From contig CAZAYB010000023.1 of assembly GCA_964489215.1 (NCBI GenBank), positions 1 through 22,131 on the forward strand: a stretch of 22,131 nt of DNA. Reading direction: 5' to 3'. The translations under genes and the position numbers were made by a program. Source of the DNA: CAZAYB01 sp964489215. Its GTDB lineage: Bacteria; Planctomycetota; Phycisphaerae; Sedimentisphaerales; Anaerohalosphaeraceae. Under the pieces are notes generated by a model. That model did no database searches. It was not told where the DNA came from and saw only the letters and a list, made by a program, of their open reading frames with translations. Below are positions 8,034-13,407 of the stretch, in pieces (within the stretch, counting starts at the first letter, position 1; each line of letters begins with the position of its first letter).

Positions 8034-8462
8034 TTACAGTTCCAGTACCTGGGGTTTCTGAGCGGAGTGTTGGTGTTCAGAGCCCGAGTATATCTTTAAT
8101 TTTTTCATCATTTTTTTTCCGAGCTTTGTTTTCGGCATCATTCTTTTTATTGCCAGCTCAACAACTTTTTCTGGCTTTTTTTTCATCATTTCGTCAAAAG
8201 CCGTTAATTTCTGTCCGCCCGGGTAGCTCGTATATCTTTGATAGTGCTTTGTCTGAGCTTTTTTGCCTGAGACAGCAATTTTTTCAGCATTTAGCACGAT
8301 AACATAGTCACCAGCGTCTACGTTTGGTGTATATACAGGCTTTGTTTTACCCATAAGTATGGGTGCGATTTTGGCCGCAAGCCTTCCCAGAACGGCTCCG
8401 TCAGCATCTACAATATGCCATTTTCTTTCTACCTGATCATTCTTCGCTAAGAAGGTTTTCAT
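8034..8462 (-). CDS. rplM: 50S ribosomal protein L13
   Basis: uL13 is an early-assembling protein of the large ribosomal subunit. The 142-residue protein starts MKTFLAKND and shows WHIVDADGAVLGRLAAKIA at 15-33, GDYVIVLNAEKIAVSGKK at 51-68, and the typical end LKIYSGSEHQHSAQKPQVLEL from 122. I chose the ATG at 8462 over an upstream in-frame start at 8501. The inner ATG has AAAGGGAG nine bases upstream, the upstream 13 residues do not belong to the family, and position 8501 lies inside the -10 box of the promoter. Translation is presumably regulated with rpsI, 19 bp downstream. The leader is only about 30 nt, so I see no room for a large autoregulatory structure. Confidence 0.98.
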   Translation of the reverse strand: MKTFLAKNDQVERKWHIVDADGAVLGRLAAKIAPILMGKTKPVYTPNVDAGDYVIVLNAEKIAVSGKKAQTKHYQRYTSYPGGQKLTAFDEMMKKKPEKVVELAIKRMMPKTKLGKKMMKKLKIYSGSEHQHSAQKPQVLEL

Positions 8463-8499
8463 TACACAATACTCCCTTTGCACTTTTTGAAAGCAGGTC

Positions 8500-8527
8500 A
8501 TTATAACATTGTAAAAGTTTATGTCAA
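8500..8527 (-). promoter_or_regulatory. Perfect-consensus promoter of rplM-rpsI
   Basis: On the minus strand TTGACA (8522-8527), a 16-bp spacer and TATAAT (8500-8505) both match the sigma-70 consensus fully. Transcription should start near 8493, about 31 nt before the rplM ATG. This fits a highly expressed ribosomal protein operon. The rest of the 270 bp up to the next gene is AT-rich and holds nothing I can name beyond an 8-base direct repeat (AGGTTAGA at 8617 and 8636). Confidence 0.88.
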
Positions 8528-8732
8528 CAGGATTCTGTTAAGGAAAATGAGACTTTTTTAAAAAATTACGATTTTTTTGGGTATATTATGGTGTAGCCGC
8601 TTGAAATTGCGTCTTAAGGTTAGAGGAGGTCATTGAGGTTAGATGAATTTTTTCATGTCATTCAGAGCCATCTATTTAAGGAGTTACCAGATAATTAATA
8701 GTCTTTTCAGTGGTATCTTTGCAATAAACGCC

Positions 8733-9755
8733 CTAAACGGCCTGGTTTGCTTTTTCTGCGGCTCTTTTTTCAAGAGCATCCATTTTTGGCGTAATTTCAT
8801 GTGCCATTCTGCTGTTTGGGAACTCCCTGATTATCAGTTTTGCGGCGTTAATGGCGTTTTGCCATTGTTTTTCAGTAACGGCAAGGGAAAACTGCACGCC
8901 GAGGTTGTGGAGCTTGAGGCGGTAGATATTACTTGCTGATTCTCTAAGGGCCAGCCCTTCTGTTGGTGTGAGGTAGTGGTCGAGTTCTTTTAATATTTCC
9001 AGTCCCTGGTCTACGTCACCTCTTTTTACGGCCTTGTCCCAGAGGTCGAGGAGCTCTTTTTTTCGCTTGTTTTTCATTTCCGAAAGCCTTTTTACCATCT
9101 GTGAAGCCCTTTCGGAATCCGGGAAGCTTTTTACCAGGCTGTCTATCTGGGATGCGGCAGAGGACCACCTTTTTTGCCTGAGCAGTGCCTCGATATGCGA
9201 AATTGCCTGTTTTATTCTTCCTTCCTCGGTGTTGTTTTTGTACTGGTCGGCAGATACCTGGAGCTTTTCTGCGAGGGAAGCGAATTCCGGTTTGCGTTTA
9301 ATTGTTTCTATCATATCAAAAGTTGTTTCGAAATCGTGCTGGTGGAGCTTTTTGAGGACAGTTTCGTTAAGTTCCATTATATCGTTTTCGCGGAACGCAA
9401 TTTCCTTTGCAGAATCGCTTAGACTTACCGAATGAGCGATTTTTTCGAGAACGGCCTGGTTTCTTGAAAGCATTTCAGCGACGTTTTCGAGCCTTTCACC
9501 GTTATTTTTTATGCTTCTTACATTTTCATAGGTCAGCAGGAGCATTCCAAAGAATCCTGCCAGTACGGCAGAAGCGAAGACTACGCCGGCAAAAACGATA
9601 AGTGATATGCCGACAGGTGTTACCCTGCCTTGTATCCCGATAATGACAGAGGCGATAACAGCAGCAATAATTGAAAATAGGAAAAGCCAGGAAAAAAGGA
9701 ACTGCCAACCGAATTTCCATAGCTCAAGCTGTTTTGCCCGTTTAAGAAAAGTCAT
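8733..9755 (-). CDS. Membrane-anchored helical-repeat protein, function unknown
   Basis: I do not recognise this 340-residue protein. It begins with a short amphipathic stretch, then two strong membrane segments at about 19-42 and 49-75 joined by a short loop. After that comes a long soluble part that looks almost entirely helical. Residues 80-130 have coiled-coil character. Residues about 175-330 contain repeated helix pairs resembling tetratricopeptide units, for example around KRWSSAASQIDSLVKSFPDS, RGDVDQGLEILKELDHYL and KQWQNAINAAKLIIREFPNS. The repeats end in PDS/PNS, a common closing turn of such helical hairpins. A protein scaffold at the inner face of the membrane is likely; more cannot be said. 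The start is ATG at 9755 with GGGAG seven bases upstream. It is transcribed alone from a consensus promoter, and rplM downstream has its own. No clear terminator follows. Confidence 0.85.
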   Translation of the reverse strand: MTFLKRAKQLELWKFGWQFLFSWLFLFSIIAAVIASVIIGIQGRVTPVGISLIVFAGVVFASAVLAGFFGMLLLTYENVRSIKNNGERLENVAEMLSRNQAVLEKIAHSVSLSDSAKEIAFRENDIMELNETVLKKLHQHDFETTFDMIETIKRKPEFASLAEKLQVSADQYKNNTEEGRIKQAISHIEALLRQKRWSSAASQIDSLVKSFPDSERASQMVKRLSEMKNKRKKELLDLWDKAVKRGDVDQGLEILKELDHYLTPTEGLALRESASNIYRLKLHNLGVQFSLAVTEKQWQNAINAAKLIIREFPNSRMAHEITPKMDALEKRAAEKANQAV

Positions 9756-9811
9756 TTGCTTACTCCCAAAGTCGCCTGCTGTTATTTAAATATCAGGTAC
9801 CCAATATAATC

Positions 9812-9840
9812 ATTATATGGTAATTGGCTGAAATTGTCAA
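9812..9840 (-). promoter_or_regulatory. Perfect-consensus promoter of the membrane helical-repeat gene
   Basis: On the minus strand TTGACA (9835-9840), a 17-bp spacer and TATAAT (9812-9817): both boxes and the spacing are ideal. Transcription should start near 9805, leaving a leader of about 50 nt. Between this promoter and the PEP-CTERM gene stop (9841-10026) I see no gene and no clear terminator, only a G-rich stretch at 9926-9973. Confidence 0.85.
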
Positions 9841-10026
9841 TATCAGCTGATGGGGCGAAAAATGGCAGGGTTTTGTATGGGACTGGTTTCAAATCGCAGT
9901 TTGGGCGAGGAACAAAACAGGGGGGTCGGGATGATGGACAAATTGCATTGACGCCAGGGGCGGGCCTTAAGGAAAAAAGGTGTTATAAAGGCTTTCTTAC
10001 AGTTACTTAAGTATCAATCAGGGGAG

Positions 10027-10608
10027 CTATTTTTTGTTTTTGAGCAGCACCGCTGAGCCGATCGTTAAAAGGAGCAGTGTAGCGGGCTCTGGTATAAAGA
10101 CGGAAAAGGAATTGTCATTGGTGTCGAGCTCAACGGGCTCATCCTGAAAATTTACAAGCAAAGAGCTGTCAATAATGTCATTGTCCAGAGTGAATGTGAA
10201 AGTGTCCTCTGTACCGTCCCATACGTATTCATAACGAGCGAGTATCTTTGCCTGTGTTAACGGGGTTGCCAGGCCGTTGTTTGCGAAATCGCTGAAAACA
10301 AATGAGCCGACCTGAGGCTGCTGGATTTTAGCCTGTCCGGAATTGTTGAAAAGCCAGTAATTTGAATCTGTGTTTATCTGCTGCGAAGCTGTGATGTCCA
10401 GAGCCAGTGCAGATGTGTCTCCTGCGGTTATATTGATTGTTGCCTGAAATGAGACTGCAGAAATATCAGAATCATTGTAGAGCAGATTGAAGGCAAAACT
10501 ATCGCCTGAGTTTGACGGTAAGTCAGTTACGTTTGCAGTAAGTACAACGGCTGAGGCGTTTAGCGCACAAACCGAGGCCAAAATTAAAGTAAAAATTATG
10601 TTTTTCAT
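10027..10608 (-). CDS. PEP-CTERM protein with cohesin-like beta-sandwich body
   Basis: Secreted or surface protein of 193 residues. It has a signal peptide at 1-20 (MKNIIFTLILASVCALNASA), a beta-rich body at 21-165, and a C-terminal sorting signal IPEPATLLLLTIGSAVLLKNKK with Pro-Glu-Pro at 173-175, a hydrophobic helix and a basic tail. In the PEP-CTERM/exosortase system this tail is recognised and removed by a membrane transpeptidase-like enzyme. The body has the rhythm of a cohesin-type sandwich: SGDSFAFNLLYNDSDISAVS, FQATINI, then TQAKILARYEY and EDTFTFTLDN. That assignment is my inference; overall similarity is weak. I place the start at the ATG at 10608 and not the GTG at 10620, because GAGGG lies five bases before the ATG and overlaps the GTG. 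The neighbour upstream is a dockerin-like protein. Confidence 0.88.
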   Translation of the reverse strand: MKNIIFTLILASVCALNASAVVLTANVTDLPSNSGDSFAFNLLYNDSDISAVSFQATINITAGDTSALALDITASQQINTDSNYWLFNNSGQAKIQQPQVGSFVFSDFANNGLATPLTQAKILARYEYVWDGTEDTFTFTLDNDIIDSSLLVNFQDEPVELDTNDNSFSVFIPEPATLLLLTIGSAVLLKNKK

Positions 10609-10740
10609 CAAAACCCTCACTAAAACAAAAATGACAAATAATTACCACGGTTTCTTCCAAGGTCAATCGTCCCTGAACACAGACCGCAGAATCATACCAT
10701 TATCAGTGAGTTCTCCTTCTTCTGCCCCCACGCTTTACTT

Positions 10741-10769
10741 ATCTTATCATTAATAAATAATTTAGTCAA
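10741..10769 (-). promoter_or_regulatory. Promoter of the PEP-CTERM gene
   Basis: On the minus strand TTGACT (10764-10769), a 17-bp spacer and TAAGAT (10741-10746). Transcription should start near 10734, giving a leader of about 126 nt before the ATG. The first part of the leader can form a stem GCAGAA/TTCTGC (10720-10725 with 10686-10691) whose loop contains AAGGAGAA. The function of this structure is unknown. Confidence 0.65.
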
Positions 10770-10834
10770 GCAAAAAACATTTTTTTACAATAAAAGTAAT
10801 TTAAGATTAGCAATTCTGCGTTATTACAGCGGTT

Positions 10835-12241
10835 TTAATGGTTTGGAGGGGGTACATCGACGTTGTCTATGCCGAGGATTCCGTTCCAAACAGAACATAC
10901 TATATCTAAATCAGTTTCATTTACTGTTCCGTCTGAGTTAAGATCGCAGTCTTTTAGTGTGTATGAGCCGGCAGAGCCAGTTTTCCAATAAGCGTTAACA
11001 ATTGCAGCGTCTTTGACGTTGACTATTCCATCGTTATTAACGTCTCCGAGCAGAACAATGCTGAATTTTTCTGATTGAGTGTCAAAGTTTCCGTATTCTT
11101 TTCCTATGACGGTGAGTGTTATCTCAAATTGAGTACCTGACATTGAGATTTCGTTTGGTTCATTAGCCGGGTTTGAAGCGATGGTCCAGTAGCTGTCTTT
11201 TTCAGTACCGCCTTGGAGCATTACAGGCATTCCGTTTACGTCATCAGGTATGGCAATGTCCCAGATATAGTAGTAATCGCTGTTGGCGGCCTGGTCCTCG
11301 AGAATCTGGGCTTCGAAAGTTATGTTATTGTCTACCATGCCGGGGAAATTCTGGTACATCCATTTTGCGGAGGGGTTGATTTTTATTTTCAGTTCTTTGT
11401 TGACATCATTTCCCATAAGCCATTGATCAGCCATGATTGCCACATCCGGTGCGTCTATAAATTCGCTATGGTCGAGGTCGTAAAATGAATCGCAGTAAAT
11501 GTTCGGGTCATTGCAGTCCATAGTCCAGTATTGGGCCATTAACGCGAAATCGAGCATGTTTACAGTGCAGTCAAAGTTGAGGTCGGCCTGGTGGTACTGA
11601 TCGCATATACTGAAAGCGTCTACGGCAAAGTATGATTTGTAAATATCGTCTCCGATGTCTTCTATTATGAATGACAGGTCGAATGTGCCGGCAGTTTGCT
11701 GGTCGTAAATATATATGAATCTTTGCCAATCGGTGTTGGCTGAGTACTGTCCGACATCTGTAACGTCTATTGTCATCAGTGGTTTTGGTCTTGGAAACAT
11801 TGTGTTAGGGTCGGGAACTAATGTAATTCTTGCCTGGTCCGGGTAGCTTAGCCAGTCAAATGTTCCAAAGAAGTAGTATCCGACAATTGCCTGGCCCGGT
11901 AACAAAGTTATCGTCTGTGTCATTGATGCAAAGTCAGTGGTGCTGTCGTGGCCTATGTCACCTGTTGACAAAAGCCCGTATTTTTTTCCTCTTGCGGGGA
12001 GAGGGAATTCCCAGTTAATCTCACTGGGTAATGCGTGCTCCGGCATTATTTCAAAGCTTTCTACGGCAGCAAAAAAGTTTTCACCTGTCCAGAATCTGGG
12101 CGAGCAGTTTTCAGAACGAATACCGTTTGGGTCCTCGAACTCGAAATCTCCGTTGATGATGTTGTTTGCCGCCTGGGTATGAAAGATTAGAAATAAAAAT
12201 ATGATGCCGGGGAATATAAAATTACGATAAAAAGTGGACAA
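10835..12241 (-). CDS. Secreted protein with two dockerin-like EF-hand pairs
   Basis: A 468-residue secreted protein of unknown role. A signal peptide (about 1-24, ending HTQA) is followed by a beta-rich N-terminal region at 26-212 beginning NNIINGDFEFED, which looks like a carbohydrate-binding or jelly-roll module. Next is a first pair of calcium-loop repeats (ADLNFDCTVNMLDFALMAQYW at 219-239 without its first residue, YDLDHSEFIDAPDVAIMADQW at 254-274). A PKD-like segment follows at 285-397, then a second pair (GDVNNDGIVNVKDAAIVNAY at 399-418, CDLNSDGTVNETDLDIVCSV at 432-451). The D-x-N-x-D-G-x-V-N-x-x-D pattern is that of dockerin type I repeats. No catalytic domain is visible. The start is TTG at 12241, supported by GGGAGGA seven bases upstream; a short hairpin (GGACA-TTTTT-TGTCC) could mask that start. 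No exosortase tail is present. Confidence 0.85.
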   Translation of the reverse strand: MSTFYRNFIFPGIIFLFLIFHTQAANNIINGDFEFEDPNGIRSENCSPRFWTGENFFAAVESFEIMPEHALPSEINWEFPLPARGKKYGLLSTGDIGHDSTTDFASMTQTITLLPGQAIVGYYFFGTFDWLSYPDQARITLVPDPNTMFPRPKPLMTIDVTDVGQYSANTDWQRFIYIYDQQTAGTFDLSFIIEDIGDDIYKSYFAVDAFSICDQYHQADLNFDCTVNMLDFALMAQYWTMDCNDPNIYCDSFYDLDHSEFIDAPDVAIMADQWLMGNDVNKELKIKINPSAKWMYQNFPGMVDNNITFEAQILEDQAANSDYYYIWDIAIPDDVNGMPVMLQGGTEKDSYWTIASNPANEPNEISMSGTQFEITLTVIGKEYGNFDTQSEKFSIVLLGDVNNDGIVNVKDAAIVNAYWKTGSAGSYTLKDCDLNSDGTVNETDLDIVCSVWNGILGIDNVDVPPPNH

Positions 12242-12299
12242 AAAAATGTCCTCCCAAGCTATTGGCTATATTCAGTTATAAAAAAGTTTTAATTTAGTG

Positions 12300-12328
12300 C
12301 AAAGTTTAATTACCTCCGATAAACTTTG
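12300..12328 (-). promoter_or_regulatory. Perfect 9-bp hairpin in the dockerin-like gene's leader
   Basis: CAAAGTTTA (12300-12308) and TAAACTTTG (12320-12328) are exact inverted repeats around an 11-base spacer. Read on the minus strand the loop is TCGGAGGTAAT, which exposes GGAGGT, a strong Shine-Dalgarno sequence with no good start codon behind it. It lies about 60 nt upstream of the gene start. It may be a leader hairpin or a protein-binding dyad. Confidence 0.6.
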
Positions 12329-12441
12329 TTATTGTTCTCTCTTTATTATAGACGCCATTCAGTATTAAATATTTCAAAAAAAATATAATGTTCGCAAAAA
12401 TTCTGCTTTTTTTCAAAATTGAGCTTAACTTCCACTTTCTT

Positions 12442-12470
12442 ATTATACCATTTACAGGACTCTTTTTCAA
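12442..12470 (-). promoter_or_regulatory. Candidate promoter of the dockerin-like gene
   Basis: On the minus strand TTGAAA (12465-12470), a 17-bp spacer and TATAAT (12442-12447). This gives a leader of about 195 nt that includes the 12300-12328 hairpin. A second TATAAT on the same strand at 12345-12350 has no acceptable -35 box but would start transcription about ten bases before the hairpin. The 12242-12572 space holds no gene. Confidence 0.55.
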
Positions 12471-12572
12471 GCAAGATTTTTCCTTAAAACCTGTATAATC
12501 GCTAATGTCTGGCTTCTATTTCGGAAATTTATTATTTTTTGATTAGATTTTCCAATTAAAGTTCATTGGGGC

Positions 12573-12604
12573 TTGACATTTCGATGCGATTTATAGTAGC
12601 ATCG
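12573..12604 (+). promoter_or_regulatory. Promoter with overlapping dyad ahead of the 86-residue gene
   Basis: TTGACA (12573-12578), an 18-bp spacer and TAGCAT (12597-12602). An inverted repeat CGATGC (12582-12587) / GCATCG (12599-12604), separated by 11 bases, covers the spacer and the -10 box. A protein bound there would block RNA polymerase, so it may be an operator. It is also short enough to be chance. Confidence 0.55.
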
Positions 12605-12622
12605 CGTTTGGAGGTGATAGAT

Positions 12623-12883
12623 ATGAACGAAAGTATATTTGAAGATAAGCTAAACGAGCTTGTGAAAGAAATCGGTTCGATCCCCCCGTCACAACGAAAA
12701 AAGTTCGTTCTTCTTGCAAAAAAGACGCATAAGGCTCATAAAGAGCTCAAAAAGAGCGTTTCAGGTCTTCAGGACTCGCTCGATTACCTGAGGATATGCA
12801 TCAAGTATCTCTGTTTTGATCTTGAGGCAACAAAACGTGAGAATGCTTATCTTAAGAAATTACTGGACGGCAAAAACAAGTAA
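12623..12883 (+). CDS. Small coiled-coil protein, function unknown
   Basis: An 86-residue protein with no family I can name. It is strongly charged and almost fully helical: MNESIFEDKLNELVKEIGSI, a short PPSQRKKF turn, then helices through VLLAKKTHKAHKELKKSV and a leucine-spaced C-terminal stretch SLDYLRICIKYLCFDLEATK, ending in a coiled coil ENAYLKKLLDG. This suggests an oligomer or a small partner protein. The start is the ATG at 12623, preceded by GGAGGT with seven bases spacing; an upstream in-frame start at 12566 lies in front of the promoter's -35 box and is rejected. The gene is a unit by itself, with a promoter at 12573-12602 and an intrinsic terminator at 12913-12949. The promoter, ribosome site and terminator make a real gene very likely. 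Confidence 0.85.
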   Translation: MNESIFEDKLNELVKEIGSIPPSQRKKFVLLAKKTHKAHKELKKSVSGLQDSLDYLRICIKYLCFDLEATKRENAYLKKLLDGKNK

Positions 12884-12912
12884 GCTTTTATCTAAATTTG
12901 AAATTTTTGAAT

Positions 12913-12949
12913 GGACATCGATGTAAATCTCATCGGTGTCCTTTTTTTT
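12913..12949 (+). terminator. Intrinsic terminator of the small coiled-coil gene
   Basis: GGACATCGATG (12913-12923) pairs with CATCGGTGTCC (12931-12941), an 11-bp stem with one U-G pair and a 7-base loop, followed by eight T. It lies 30 bp after the stop codon. Confidence 0.95.
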
Positions 12950-13407
12950 GGTTCTTTAGTAAATGAGCGGGTAAATTTTCTCATTGGCATACTGAGGGCA
13001 AAGGTATGGGGACTCAACGTTCAAAATACACCTTGCTAAGGCTCTTTGATTTTTTGTTGGGAAAATAAATAATTGATATTGCCGGTATGTTTATTCAGAA
13101 CGGTATTTGGTGTTTTGTGCTCATTTTTCGATTTATCACAAGATTTAATTTTTTGTATGGCAAAGTAAGGGGGTAATTATGTCGATAGAAAGTGTGTTCA
13201 ATTAAAGTACTAAATTGAAGGTATTTGCTTAATTAAATATTGGAGCTATCGTTAATAATCACAACCAAATGAACAATTATCGGCCGTTGGGCATATATTA
13301 AGATGGTTAGCAAATGAATTTTAGTTTGAGTACTTGAAATAAGCATAAAGGATGTTAAAATTCATGGTGCAGGTAAATATAACTTTTGAAGATAAAAGAG
13401 GTGCTTA
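12950..13407. other. 458-bp AT-rich intergenic region upstream of clpC
   Basis: No gene or RNA gene is recognisable here. I looked for the usual heat-shock operators (CIRCE-type TTAGCACTC dyad, CtsR-type heptad repeats) and do not see them. A nine-codon frame MSIESVFN (13179-13205) has a G-rich sequence before its ATG but no other support. The clpC promoter candidate is at the right end. Confidence 0.6.
13334..13361 (+). promoter_or_regulatory. Candidate clpC promoter
   Basis: TTGAAA (13334-13339), a 16-bp spacer and TAAAAT (13356-13361). Transcription would start near 13368, leaving a 40-nt leader that contains the ribosome site GAGGTG six bases before the clpC ATG. Confidence 0.6.

Noticed and set aside
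8463..8501. N-terminal extension of L13 by 13 residues
   Set aside because: The extended start lies in the -10 box of a perfect promoter and the extra residues do not belong to the L13 family.
8643..8939. Plus-strand 98-residue frame with GAGGAGG upstream
   Set aside because: The ribosome-site spacing (13 bases) is too long and most of the frame overlaps the helical-repeat gene in antisense.
13179..13205. Nine-codon upstream frame MSIESVFN before clpC
   Set aside because: It lies upstream of the best clpC promoter, so it would not be on that transcript; too short to support as a leader peptide.
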